From UBA7236 sp035439505 (GTDB taxonomy: Bacteria > Bacteroidota > Bacteroidia > Chitinophagales > BACL12), in contig DAORKJ010000017.1 in assembly GCA_035439505.1 (NCBI GenBank), forward strand, positions 1-55,552: a stretch of DNA of 55,552 nt, given 5' to 3'. Under the pieces are notes generated by a model. It did not search any database and was not told the origin of the DNA. It saw only the letters and a program-made list of their open reading frames with translations. Position numbers and translations under genes: made by a program. Positions within the stretch are counted from its first letter, which is position 1, and each line of letters opens with the position of its first letter. This document shows positions 45,583 through 54,345 of this stretch, piece after piece.

Positions 45583-47027
45583 TGTTTTACAATTTTAGAT
45601 GTAATATTCTTGCCATTTACTTGTTGTGATACAAAGTAATTCCCAGCAGGCAACCTACTTAAGTCAAGAGTTATCAATTCTCCGACTTCAAAAACAGTAT
45701 AATGCCTAATTATTTTGCCTTGGTTATCACTTACAGTAATTGGATTAGTGGACAGTGATTTTGTTATAAAGTAATCTGCACTCGGATTTGGGAATACCTC
45801 CAATTCCGGAGTGATTTCAGCTTTCATCTCATTAACAAATGGAATATTAAGTATGTGTTCACCTCTTCCAATACAATTCTTTTTAACCAAACTGGAATTG
45901 GGAATTGAAAGTGTAGCTAAAAAATCAGTCCAGGTAGCTACAGAACCATCAACCCGTTGGAATGCTGTAGCAAATTCCTCATTAAAAGGTGTAATAACCC
46001 CGTTTGCAAATGAATAGATATAATTGGAATTGTATTTTGCAGCTGTTGCACCATCTGCAGTAAATACCCCAAAGTAATAATTAGGATGATTTACTAACCC
46101 AAGTGTGGAATACGGCGCCGAGTTAACTCTATACAAATGTATACCATAAGGGTTATTACCAATTTTATTAATTTTCATTTTATCACCGCCAGCTGAATTT
46201 AATGTTAAATTCAAACCTGCGTAATCAGTTGCATACAAGTAAACAACTTCATCTCCAATAGGAGCTCCGGATGTTACTTTTGTAACACTACCAACTATAA
46301 AAGCGGTATCGGTAGGTTCACTTAAATTAAAAGTAAATGGATCACCATATGATTCATTAAAGTTCCAATAACCTATTAAATAAGTTGAAATTTCATTAAT
46401 TTTTAGACACAAATTTTCTCGCAACTCTGCCTCCGTTCTCACTGTATCCCAAATCCTAACCTCATCAATTTGCCCTTTGAAATTATGCTGTGTTGTAGGT
46501 GTTATATGTCCTCCAATAATTGCGGGATAAACCGTATGCACAATCGATGTGTTAGATGCTCCGCCATCAGTTGAACTTGAAAGCTGCAATACACCATTAA
46601 AGTAAAACTTAATATCAGTAACAGATGTTGCAACAACCGCCACGTGAGTCCATTTATTTAAAGCTACAGCCGATGTTGTCACCTTGCCTCTTCTATCCGA
46701 CCCGCCAGAACCGGAGCCGTCACCAATTTCAAAAATCAATTTTCCAGATGAATTAAAACGGAACCAAAATCCATAATAGCTTCCTCCAACACCAACATTA
46801 TCAGTAGCAATTATTGGAGAATATCCACCTGGCGTCCATGAAGTTGGATTTACCCAAGCTTCAATCGTTAACGGAAAATTTAAATCATTGAACACGTCGC
46901 CTAATGCTAAGTAGTTATTCGTAACACCGTTTAATGAAACCGCTATACCTGATCCAATATTATTTTCCTGTGCACCAAGAATTGAAATTCTAATTAAAAG
47001 AAAGCATAATAAAAGGTTCTTTTTCAT
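45579..47027 (-). CDS. Secreted LamG protein with conserved central module and T9SS sorting domain (copy 1)
   Basis: 482 residues from the ATG at 47027, where the signal peptide begins (MKKNLLLCFLLIRISILGAQ); an in-frame start at 47090 would add 21 unlikely residues. LamG domain (LNFPLTIEAWVNPTSW, KWTHVAVVATSVTDIKFYFN, GQIDEVRIWDTVRTEAELRE), then the same unknown module as the next gene (TLNSAGGDKMKINK, PYGIHLYRVNS, YFGVFTADG, SNYIYSFANGV, KKNCIGRGEHILNIP), then a type A sorting domain (LEVFPNPSADYFITKSL to LPAGNYFVSQQVNG). It arose with copy 2 by tandem duplication. First gene of the operon 47027-42494. Confidence 0.82.
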   Translation of the reverse strand: MKKNLLLCFLLIRISILGAQENNIGSGIAVSLNGVTNNYLALGDVFNDLNFPLTIEAWVNPTSWTPGGYSPIIATDNVGVGGSYYGFWFRFNSSGKLIFEIGDGSGSGGSDRRGKVTTSAVALNKWTHVAVVATSVTDIKFYFNGVLQLSSSTDGGASNTSIVHTVYPAIIGGHITPTTQHNFKGQIDEVRIWDTVRTEAELRENLCLKINEISTYLIGYWNFNESYGDPFTFNLSEPTDTAFIVGSVTKVTSGAPIGDEVVYLYATDYAGLNLTLNSAGGDKMKINKIGNNPYGIHLYRVNSAPYSTLGLVNHPNYYFGVFTADGATAAKYNSNYIYSFANGVITPFNEEFATAFQRVDGSVATWTDFLATLSIPNSSLVKKNCIGRGEHILNIPFVNEMKAEITPELEVFPNPSADYFITKSLSTNPITVSDNQGKIIRHYTVFEVGELITLDLSRLPAGNYFVSQQVNGKNITSKIVKQ

Positions 47028-47506
47028 TGTGTGTAATTTGTGGTTAAATATTAATATAGTTAAAAAGTAAAATTTAAATGATGAAAACAAATTAATAGAG
47101 GCTTCTTTATAATTACGTCCAATAATGCTATAAATTCATTGGTATTGCATTATCTGCATAAAACGTTATTTTACAAAAGTAAAATTGATTATAGGGTCGG
47201 CTGTAATTCGTTTGTTTTCAATAATATTTTATATTTATTAACGGGGTCAAAGTTTGCAACCCTAAAAATATAAAAAAATAAGGGATTATCACTTGCCTTC
47301 AAAGCAATAAATTTTGCAGGGCACACACTATGATTTATAAATTATTGACTATCAATATATTATGATAATAATTGTTGCCGCCATCAACCATGAAAATAAG
47401 CCTAGGCAGTCTAGGAAATGCCCTGAAAAACTTAACAATTCTGAGTTTAGATTAATTTAACACTGATGACTACACTATTTAGCAATAAAGAATATGCACT
47501 CGCCTA
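47028..47506. other. AT-rich intergenic stretch without a gene
   Basis: I find no convincing reading frame or RNA. A TACTTTTG box on the minus strand at 47174-47181 could start the LamG operon with a leader of about 140 nt. This is the start region of a three-gene operon on one side and the 3' end of the flippase on the other. Confidence 0.4.
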
Positions 47507-48943
47507 TTAAACGTTTTTAAACATTCCGGGCAAGGCTTTAATTTCATTTTTGTAGGCAAATAAAATGAGTATTATAGCAAATGCCAATTGAGCAGCATTT
47601 ATTTCAAATTCAGTAAGATTTGTGCTGCACAAAACAATAACACCCACCACATAAAACATTGGTACCCAAAATATTTTTATTGGGTTAAACGAAAATCTAA
47701 AAAATGCTTTGGCTTTGTATCTCAACAATAAAACTTGTATTGGCCTAACTAAAAAATAGCTCCATACTGCTCCCCAAATCCCGAATAAATTAATTAAAAC
47801 AATACCCGAAATTATTTGAACTACAGCAGTAACAACCAATATCGTAGGCAGTAAATTCGTTCTTTTGAAATACATTATTGGATTTAAGTAAATAGTATGC
47901 AAGCTTTTAAATACAAAAGCTGCACAAAGTAATGGTAGGTATGCCAGACTCTCATAATATTGCTCATTATTAACAAACAATCTTATTAAATAAGGCACTA
48001 TAAAAATGGTGGTCGAAATTATGAGGATATTTACCGCACTAAAAACATGATAATACCTATTTTCCTCATGGCTCTCGCTTACTAATTCACCTTTTGATTT
48101 CCAGTTTTTATAAATCCGTGGATTGAAAGCGCCTGCAATTCCCAAACCTGCATATTCTATTCCCAACGTACATTTCAGCGCAAAATCGTAAATCCCAACA
48201 TCACCTACTGTCATTATTCCAGAAAGTATATAATTATTGATATAGGCCAATACCCACGTAAGAAGACTAAAAATAAGCACTGGTGTGGCATAAGCGCTTA
48301 TACTTGGTAACAGTTTATAATCAAATTTTAATCCAAATTCCTTTAAACCAAAACTAAAAGTTAATAAAAAAATCAAAACACCTGAAATTAACCTACCCCA
48401 CATAGGGCCTATAAGTGTGTATGGATATAAATTAATCAAATAAATGGAGATCGCTATTGTAACCAAAAAGTTAAACAAGCCAAATAAAAAATATTTTATC
48501 GGCTTTTCTCCAAACACCTGAATGTTTACATATGTTCTAAACCAAGCATTAAAAAATGCTGTAATGATGCTCATTAAACCATATGGGAAAAAAGATATCT
48601 CATTTCCTTTAAATATGATTGGAAAAATCAAATAACCTACTAAACTAATCACTAATATAAAAACACCTCCTAATGATAACAAAATCCCGAACACGCTACT
48701 TAAAAAGTGTTTAAGCTTATTATCATCATCTTGGTAATCGTAATAATGTACCGACAAATATGCATCTATAGCATAATTCATTAATATTTGAACCAATAAT
48801 GCAAATGAAATATAAATCGCAAGTGCGCCGTAATTTGCAGTTGACAGATTATTGGTATATGGTATTAACAATACAAGACTAGAGAGCAGCGGCAAAGCTC
48901 CTCCGGCTGTAATAAAAAACGTTGATTTAACTATTTGCTTCAA
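47507..48943 (-). CDS. Polysaccharide flippase-like membrane protein (Wzx/MATE superfamily)
   Basis: 478 residues with about 12-14 hydrophobic helices and no signal peptide. It starts VKSTFFITAGGALPLLSSL, a common opening for polysaccharide-transport proteins of the MOP superfamily, and has the usual loops between helix pairs. These proteins move lipid-linked oligosaccharides across the inner membrane. It probably works with surface-glycan genes such as the glycosyltransferase at 40378, although the T9SS operon lies between. It has its own promoter and no partner gene on the same strand nearby. Confidence 0.85.
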   Translation of the reverse strand: MKQIVKSTFFITAGGALPLLSSLVLLIPYTNNLSTANYGALAIYISFALLVQILMNYAIDAYLSVHYYDYQDDDNKLKHFLSSVFGILLSLGGVFILVISLVGYLIFPIIFKGNEISFFPYGLMSIITAFFNAWFRTYVNIQVFGEKPIKYFLFGLFNFLVTIAISIYLINLYPYTLIGPMWGRLISGVLIFLLTFSFGLKEFGLKFDYKLLPSISAYATPVLIFSLLTWVLAYINNYILSGIMTVGDVGIYDFALKCTLGIEYAGLGIAGAFNPRIYKNWKSKGELVSESHEENRYYHVFSAVNILIISTTIFIVPYLIRLFVNNEQYYESLAYLPLLCAAFVFKSLHTIYLNPIMYFKRTNLLPTILVVTAVVQIISGIVLINLFGIWGAVWSYFLVRPIQVLLLRYKAKAFFRFSFNPIKIFWVPMFYVVGVIVLCSTNLTEFEINAAQLAFAIILILFAYKNEIKALPGMFKNV

Positions 48944-48959
48944 ACCTTAGGTTGGAGAA

Positions 48960-48992
48960 CAAAAATAAACATAAGGAATCGAAAATAGGCAA
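48960..48992 (-). promoter_or_regulatory. Promoter TTG-N22-TATTTTTG for the flippase
   Basis: On the minus strand TTG (48990-48992), 22 bases, then TATTTTTG (48960-48967), ending 16 nt before the ATG at 48943. Confidence 0.5.
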
Positions 48993-49128
48993 TTAGCAAA
49001 GTCACACTATATAATTATTATGTGACATACCGGAAGGCTGCCAGCGAATTTTGAGCTTTTTTATAAAACAGGACAAATCATAGTAGCATTTTATTGAATG
49101 AAAAACTAAATCCTTTATGGAGAATTTA

Positions 49129-49136
49129 TATCTTTG
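49129..49136 (+). promoter_or_regulatory. -7 box TATCTTTG for the small lipoprotein
   Basis: Perfect match ending 16 nt before the ATG at 49153. It falls downstream of the in-frame ATG at 49117, which rules that start out if the box is used. Confidence 0.55.
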
Positions 49137-49152
49137 GCTTAAACATCACATT

Positions 49153-49575
49153 ATGAAAAACCTCTTTTACATCGCCGGTCTTTGCATATTGCTTGCCTCT
49201 TGCACCAATTACGGAACCAAAATCGACTTCAATGGCGATGAGGTTTATTATAAAGACCCGGTTACCGAGCAGGAAGCTACTCAGGTAGGTGAATTCCTAA
49301 AGTCATATCAATACTTTACCGGCCAGGGATTTACCGTTCAAGTGTTGAAAGAAGAAGGTTATACTGTTCGTTTTGCTACCAAAGAAGGCATTGAGAACGA
49401 TGCAGATGTGATGAGTGGTTTTAAATTTCTTCTTATTGACATGAGCGCCGCTGCTTTTAATGGCGACCCAATAACGGTTGACCTCTGCGATGAAACGCTC
49501 AATACTAAGGTTACCATAACACATGCTGAGGCAAAAAGTTATATGGAAAAAATGTTAACTGAACAACCATTATAA
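49153..49575 (+). CDS. Small lipoprotein of unknown function
   Basis: 140 residues from the ATG at 49153. The N-terminus MKNLFYIAGLCILLASC is a lipoprotein signal with lipobox LASC, so the protein should be lipid-anchored at Cys17. The remainder (TKIDFNGDEVYYKDPVTEQE, VGEFLKSYQYFTGQGFTVQV, VTITHAEAKSYMEKMLTEQ) is soluble, mixed alpha/beta, and not recognised. Monocistronic by context. Lgt encoded in this window would process it. Confidence 0.72.
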   Translation: MKNLFYIAGLCILLASCTNYGTKIDFNGDEVYYKDPVTEQEATQVGEFLKSYQYFTGQGFTVQVLKEEGYTVRFATKEGIENDADVMSGFKFLLIDMSAAAFNGDPITVDLCDETLNTKVTITHAEAKSYMEKMLTEQPL

Positions 49576-49976
49576 CAGCTATTCATTGCTTAAAGCACTT
49601 AGCTCATCATAACCATATAACAGGTTGTCAGCCACAATTTACCTGATGCTTAATCAACCCAATATTGTGCTCTGATTATTTGAACATTAAAAAGGTTGAC
49701 ACTTGCATGTTTATTATACAATGGCATGCTGTCCGTTCAACAACCCTAAATATGGCTTGTAAAGCAATAGTAATTTAACACAGGTAAATTCCCAATAATG
49801 CTTGTTGCGAACAGCCGGTAAAACCCATAATCGGATTATCAGCTAATCGCCAAAATCACCATTCTACCACCAACCAAAATCGCAGTAAAACTGCCCCTAG
49901 TTCCCCTAACCAACATAAGCAAAAACCGGCACCTCACAAATAAAGGAAGTTCGAGGCAGTTTGTATTACGGGAATG
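49576..49976. other. Intergenic stretch without a recognised gene
   Basis: 400 bases between convergent genes (the lipoprotein and ssb). I see no reading frame with family features, no RNA gene and no strong hairpin with a T-run. Confidence 0.4.
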
Positions 49977-50318
49977 TTACTTTTTACCATGACTAACGAT
50001 GACCAGGTCGCTAACATGTATTTCTGTAACATACCTTTTAACATCCGATTTGTCTGTGTAATTGCGGTTAATGAGTTTACCCTCTACTACCACTTCAATA
50101 CCTTTTGTGAGATACTTTTCGACAAAGTCTGCCGTTTTGCCCCAGGCCGTAAGCGTATGCCATTGGGTTTCTTTTACTTTTTCTCCTTTGGCATTTTTAT
50201 AACTTTCGTCAGTTGCCAAATTAAATTTCGCAAGTTTTCCATAACCTGCTCCGGATTTTACTTCCGGGTCCGCACCTAAGCGGCCGATTAACTGCACCTT
50301 GTTTCTAAGGTTGTTCAT
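49977..50318 (-). CDS. ssb: Single-stranded DNA-binding protein, short form
   Basis: 113 residues, one OB-fold: NKVQLIGRLGADPEVK at the start, then KFNLATDESYKN, WHTLTAWGKTADFVEKYLTK and GIEVVVEGKLINR. The protein ends ...IVSHGKK directly after the fold. It lacks the disordered tail and acidic DDDIPF-type tip that let replicative SSB recruit partner proteins. It is probably a second SSB rather than the main replicative one. Its 5' leader contains a large inverted repeat (50361-50388). Confidence 0.92.
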   Translation of the reverse strand: MNNLRNKVQLIGRLGADPEVKSGAGYGKLAKFNLATDESYKNAKGEKVKETQWHTLTAWGKTADFVEKYLTKGIEVVVEGKLINRNYTDKSDVKRYVTEIHVSDLVIVSHGKK

Positions 50319-50360
50319 ACGTCAATTTTTTAAGGGTTAAACAATCAGCGTTTTTAATAG

Positions 50361-50388
50361 CCGTGTTATTATTATTTAATAACAACGG
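50361..50388. repeat. Inverted repeat in the ssb leader
   Basis: CCGTGTTATTA (50361-50371) and TAATAACAACGG (50377-50388) pair with one bulge around a 5-nt loop. It lies 43-70 nt before the ssb ATG, right at the predicted transcription start. It could be an operator or an mRNA hairpin. Confidence 0.5.
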
Positions 50389-50390
50389 TT

Positions 50391-50420
50391 CAAAGATGAA
50401 TACCGCTAATCAAATGACAA
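50391..50420 (-). promoter_or_regulatory. Candidate ssb promoter TTG-N19-CATCTTTG
   Basis: On the minus strand TTG (50418-50420), exactly 19 bases, then CATCTTTG (50391-50398), one mismatch to TAnnTTTG. Transcription would begin inside the adjacent inverted repeat. Confidence 0.35.
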
Positions 50421-50479
50421 AATTTTAACCGCTTATATTCGGATATACTCGCTTCATTTCGTTTTTTCCCAATTATTTA

Positions 50480-50487
50480 TATATTTG
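50480..50487 (+). promoter_or_regulatory. -7 box TATATTTG for the zinc-ribbon gene
   Basis: Perfect TAnnTTTG, 50 nt before the ATG at 50538. Confidence 0.4.
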
Positions 50488-50537
50488 CCTCATGTTATTT
50501 ATCCAAAACCTTAAAAACTTTAAAATCTTGTTTATCT

Positions 50538-50894
50538 ATGGACAACAAACATTGCCCCGAATGCGGCAAGACCTTATTTGGTCGTGTCGACAAAAAATTT
50601 TGCTGTGATGTATGCCGACATGCACATAACAACAGGCAGCGAACATTAAATGGTGTCTATTTGAATTCCGTAAATTCAATCCTTCGAAAAAACCGGAACA
50701 TTCTTGCCAACTTTAAACCCGCAGAACCGGTTAAAACTCTTAAACAAAAGCTGTATGAAAAGGGATTTAATTTCGCTTATTTTACATCTATCTCTACAAA
50801 CAAAAAAGGTATAATTACCTATTATTGTTATGACTATGGTTACATATTAAGTGAAAAAGATATTGTACATATCATTCGCAAAGAGGATTTGTAG
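50538..50894 (+). CDS. Zinc-ribbon protein (DUF2116-like)
   Basis: 118 residues, cytoplasmic. The N-terminal zinc ribbon uses Cys6-x2-Cys9 and Cys22/Cys23 with Cys26 (HCPECGKTL, KKFCCDVCRHAHNN). The rest is a conserved Bacteroidota segment: ILRKNRNILANFKP, LYEKGFNFAYFTSI and ITYYCYDYGYILSE. The family is common in this phylum and has no assigned role; a nucleic-acid or protein-binding function is plausible from the zinc ribbon but not shown. Confidence 0.78.
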   Translation: MDNKHCPECGKTLFGRVDKKFCCDVCRHAHNNRQRTLNGVYLNSVNSILRKNRNILANFKPAEPVKTLKQKLYEKGFNFAYFTSISTNKKGIITYYCYDYGYILSEKDIVHIIRKEDL

Positions 50895-50981
50895 ATTAAT
50901 TTGTTTTATGCAATAAATTATTTGTGCAATTTTTAATTAAATGCGCACTGGTTCTTTTTTTATAGATTATGGCTGAATCGT

Positions 50982-50989
50982 TATCTTTG
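50982..50989 (+). promoter_or_regulatory. -7 box TATCTTTG for the GNAT gene
   Basis: Perfect TAnnTTTG, 25 nt before the ATG at 51015. No -33 TTG. Confidence 0.45.
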
Positions 50990-51014
50990 AAAACCAAGCA
51001 TCAATATATCGATT

Positions 51015-51542
51015 ATGTCGGAAGCCTTTTTAATTACAGACCGCCTTTTATTGCGAGAATTTACGGAAACAGATATTGATTTAATTTACAAGTTGGACAG
51101 CAATCCAAAAGTGATGGAATTTATTCGCCCTCCAACAAAAACTTTGGAGGAGGCTAATGCTACCTATCAAAAAATATTGAATACCCGGAAAAAAGATATC
51201 CGTTTTGGCAATTGGATTGGGGTTACAAAATCAAATAATCAACCCATTGGGTGGTTTTGTCTAAAAGACCTTGACAATACTTCTACTATAGAAGTCGGAT
51301 TCAGACTATTACCTGAATTTTGGGGAAATGGATACGCAACCGAAGGCGCCAAAGCACTTATCAAATATGGCTTTGAGCAGTGTAATTTACCGTTTATAGC
51401 CGGTGTTACTAAACCGGAAAATATACGCTCTAAAAATGCCTTACAAAAATGCGGATTGAAATTTCTTCGCAACGATTATATTTATGAAACGCAGGTGCAC
51501 TACTTTGAAATATCAGTAAATGATTATAATAAAAATCAATAA
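51015..51542 (+). CDS. GNAT N-acetyltransferase (RimJ/RimL type)
   Basis: 175 residues. Opening LITDRLLLREFTETDIDLIY is typical of the RimJ/RimL subgroup. The acetyl-CoA motif A is VGFRLLPEFWGNGYATEGAK (about 95-115), followed by ENIRSKNALQKCGLKF, where the Asn and the G-F/L pair fit motif B. It transfers acetyl groups to an amino group; the substrate is unknown. It is single and convergent with the transglutaminase-like gene (17 bp between stops). Confidence 0.92.
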   Translation: MSEAFLITDRLLLREFTETDIDLIYKLDSNPKVMEFIRPPTKTLEEANATYQKILNTRKKDIRFGNWIGVTKSNNQPIGWFCLKDLDNTSTIEVGFRLLPEFWGNGYATEGAKALIKYGFEQCNLPFIAGVTKPENIRSKNALQKCGLKFLRNDYIYETQVHYFEISVNDYNKNQ

Positions 51543-51559
51543 ATAGTAATCAGCAATTT

Positions 51560-52483
51560 TTATTTGGAAGTAGCTACAATTTTTTCTTGTCCGCCGGAAG
51601 CTACTTTTTTAGTAACAACTGTTTCTTTTTCACCATCAATAACAACCTGATCAACATCTATTGTATAACTATTTTCCGGTGTTGGCTCGAAATCAAAATC
51701 ATCATAAAACTCGTAGTCATTAGTTGATTTTGTTTCTTCCTCCTGAGCATAAACAGGTTCAGCAACTTCTGAGTCATCAGGAATCGTATAATTTTTATAG
51801 GTATAACTATAAGCCGATAATAATTTTCCACCATCCACATCACCCGGGTCGTAAATACTTACATCTTTACTTAAATGGTCAGGGTAATCACCTATTCCCC
51901 ATCCTGCACTTGTAGTTTCTATATAATAATAAAATTTGTTTCTGTGTTGAAATGCAATGCCGTTTACTTCATATTTTAATGCAATTCCAACACCCATATG
52001 TTTAGTTGGAGAAACTAACACACAATCGAATCCAAGTTCTTTTAATATTGCTTCCAATAAAATTGCCGTGTCTTCACAGTCTCCACCTTTTTCAACCAAT
52101 GTTTCTATTGGATACCGCGGATATTCGTAAGTGCCATCGTTTTTATATTTCATGGTTTGTACAAAAGCCACAACACACTCCACTAATTGCCAATCACTCA
52201 ATTTATTTTCAGCGGCCAACAATTTAAACTCATTTGCAAATTGTTCAATTACCGGAAAACGAGCCGACTCATTTAAATAAAATAAGAAGTTATTATATAC
52301 CCTGTCCTGTCCCTTATAATAGTTATATGTATTCTGGTCAAAATAATAAACCATGGTATATAAATTCTCATCATAAGTCCATGTGTAAATAGTTTTTATT
52401 TCAGCTGCCTGTGACCGCATAGCAGAAAATAACAATACCAATGTTAGTAGCAGTGAATTTTTATGCCTGACAGATAGTTTCAT
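51560..52483 (-). CDS. Secreted transglutaminase-like cysteine protein
   Basis: 307 residues, signal peptide to about residue 27 (ends MRSQAAE). The catalytic pattern of the transglutaminase-like superfamily is visible: Cys136 in EKGGDCEDTAILL, His162 in TKHMGVGI, and an acidic residue at Glu189 in YYIETTSAGWGIGDYP. Bacterial members are mostly peptidases. The last 80 residues are acidic and low-complexity (EVAEPVYAQEEETKS, FYDDFDFEPTPEN) and then basic. It is probably periplasmic. No partner gene is adjacent. Confidence 0.78.
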   Translation of the reverse strand: MKLSVRHKNSLLLTLVLLFSAMRSQAAEIKTIYTWTYDENLYTMVYYFDQNTYNYYKGQDRVYNNFLFYLNESARFPVIEQFANEFKLLAAENKLSDWQLVECVVAFVQTMKYKNDGTYEYPRYPIETLVEKGGDCEDTAILLEAILKELGFDCVLVSPTKHMGVGIALKYEVNGIAFQHRNKFYYYIETTSAGWGIGDYPDHLSKDVSIYDPGDVDGGKLLSAYSYTYKNYTIPDDSEVAEPVYAQEEETKSTNDYEFYDDFDFEPTPENSYTIDVDQVVIDGEKETVVTKKVASGGQEKIVATSK

Positions 52484-52657
52484 ACATTAGGTTTTGCGTA
52501 TACCTTATTTCATACTGTGGTTTTATCAATAAACTTGCCACAGATGAAATTTATTGTTTTAGGTGCACGATAGTTTTACACATCCCAAATATATTAAACC
52601 CTGAACCAAGTTCTAAAATCATATTACTTAAAAACGTGGAAAACCAAGCAAGGTGCT

Positions 52658-54211
52658 TTACTGTGCCCAGTTATCACGGTCTAAACTCCGGTATTGTATT
52701 GCCTCTGCAAGGTGTTCAATAAGAATATCATTTGATCCTGCCAGGTCGGCAATAGTCCTGCTTACCTTTAAAATTCTATCATAGGCCCTGGCACTTAACC
52801 CTAATTTGTCCATTGCCTTATTCAATAGGTTTTGTCCTGCAGATGTAATAATGCATAACTCTTTTACCTGTTTCGAACTCATTTGCGCATTACTGTGAAT
52901 AGATGTTCCTTCAAACCGTTGTTCCTGAATTTTCCTCGCAGCAATAACACGTTCACGAATACTATTACTTTGTTCACCATCACCCAATTGCGATAATTCC
53001 TTTACTCCTACAGGAACAACTTCAACATGTAAATCTATTCGGTCGAGTAGTGGTCCGGAAATCCTATTTAAATATTTCTGAACTACCCCAGGCGCGCAAA
53101 CACATTCCTTATCCGGATGATTATAATATCCGCAAGGGCAAGGATTCATGGCAGCTAGTAACATAAAATTTGCCGGATATTCAACAGAGAATCTTGCTCG
53201 TGAAATAGTAACCCTTCGTTCTTCCATCGGTTGCCGAAGCACTTCCAAAACATTCCTTTTAAATTCGGGAAGTTCATCTAAAAAAAGTACGCCATTATGA
53301 GCAAATGATATTTCACCTGGCTGGGCATTATTACCGCCACCAACTAAAGCAACGTCGCTCACCGTGTGATGAGGATTTCTAAATGGTCGTGCATACATGA
53401 GCGCACTACCAACCGGTAATTTTCCTGCAACGCTGTGAATTTTTGTAGTTTCTAATGCTTCATATAAACTCAATGGAGGCAAAATGCCGGGTAATCGTTT
53501 TGCCAACATTGTTTTACCCGCACCGGGAGGACCAATCAATATAGCATTATGCCCACCGGCAGCTGCAATTTCGAGGGCGCGTTTAATATTTTCCTGTCCT
53601 TTTACATCTGAAAAGTCGATATCATTAAACCCTACTTGGTTAAAAAATTCTTCGCGGGTATTTACGACAGTTTCCTCCAGATCAAGGTCATCGCTTAAAA
53701 ATCTAACCACTTCAAAAATATTTTCTACCCCGTACACTTTGATATCCGATACAATTGCAGCCTCTCGGGCATTTTGTTTAGGTAGAATGATACCTTTGAA
53801 ACCTTCTTTACGGGCTTGAATGGCAATTGGTAAAGCCCCTTTAATTGGTTTGATAGAACCGTCTAACGACAATTCTCCCAGAATTACATATTCATGAAAA
53901 TGATGTGAAGGCATTTGGAGTGAAGAACCAAGTACTCCTATAGCTATTGGTAAATCGTAATGGGTGCCTTCTTTTCTTACATCGGCGGGTGAAAGATTCA
54001 CGACAATTTTTGTTCGCGGCATATTAAAATGATTCTCTTTCACAGCCGATTCGATGCGGTGCCAACTTTCACGAATAGAATTATCGGGAAGTCCCACCAT
54101 AAAATATTTTATATCTGCTCCGGCACCGGAAACAGAAACGTTAACTTCAATAGTTACAGTAAATGCATTAACGCCATGCACAGAACTGCCAAATGTTTTT
54201 ACAAGTTGCAT
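52658..54211 (-). CDS. comM: YifB/ComM family Mg-chelatase-like AAA ATPase
   Basis: 517 residues, cytoplasmic. N-terminal ChlI-like domain (KTFGSSVHGVNAFTVTIEVN, VNLSPADVRKEGTHYDLPIA). Walker A is G227-P-P-G-A-G-K-T234 followed by MLAKRLPGILPPL. Walker B is VLFLDELPEF, then the family cysteine cluster NPCPCGYYNHPDKECVCAPG. The C-terminal Mg_chelatase_C domain follows (LGLSARAYDRILKVSRTIAD). ComM is a ring helicase that helps branch migration in natural transformation in Vibrio. Its role in this phylum is not established. No competence genes are adjacent. Confidence 0.95.
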   Translation of the reverse strand: MQLVKTFGSSVHGVNAFTVTIEVNVSVSGAGADIKYFMVGLPDNSIRESWHRIESAVKENHFNMPRTKIVVNLSPADVRKEGTHYDLPIAIGVLGSSLQMPSHHFHEYVILGELSLDGSIKPIKGALPIAIQARKEGFKGIILPKQNAREAAIVSDIKVYGVENIFEVVRFLSDDLDLEETVVNTREEFFNQVGFNDIDFSDVKGQENIKRALEIAAAGGHNAILIGPPGAGKTMLAKRLPGILPPLSLYEALETTKIHSVAGKLPVGSALMYARPFRNPHHTVSDVALVGGGNNAQPGEISFAHNGVLFLDELPEFKRNVLEVLRQPMEERRVTISRARFSVEYPANFMLLAAMNPCPCGYYNHPDKECVCAPGVVQKYLNRISGPLLDRIDLHVEVVPVGVKELSQLGDGEQSNSIRERVIAARKIQEQRFEGTSIHSNAQMSSKQVKELCIITSAGQNLLNKAMDKLGLSARAYDRILKVSRTIADLAGSNDILIEHLAEAIQYRSLDRDNWAQ

Positions 54212-54345
54212 ACATTGTTTTTAAGGATGAACAAAATTGAGTTTACCCTATAAATTTCACTTTGATGATTTGCCAACAAGGCATAACAAGGCAAGTAGTA
54301 ATTAAAGGATAAATTCAGTTGTAAAAATACTACAAGGAAAATAAA

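Noticed and set aside
49576..49976. A hidden small gene or RNA in the 400-bp gap
   Set aside because: I looked on both strands and found no start with a -7 box, no family motif and no stable hairpin with T-run.
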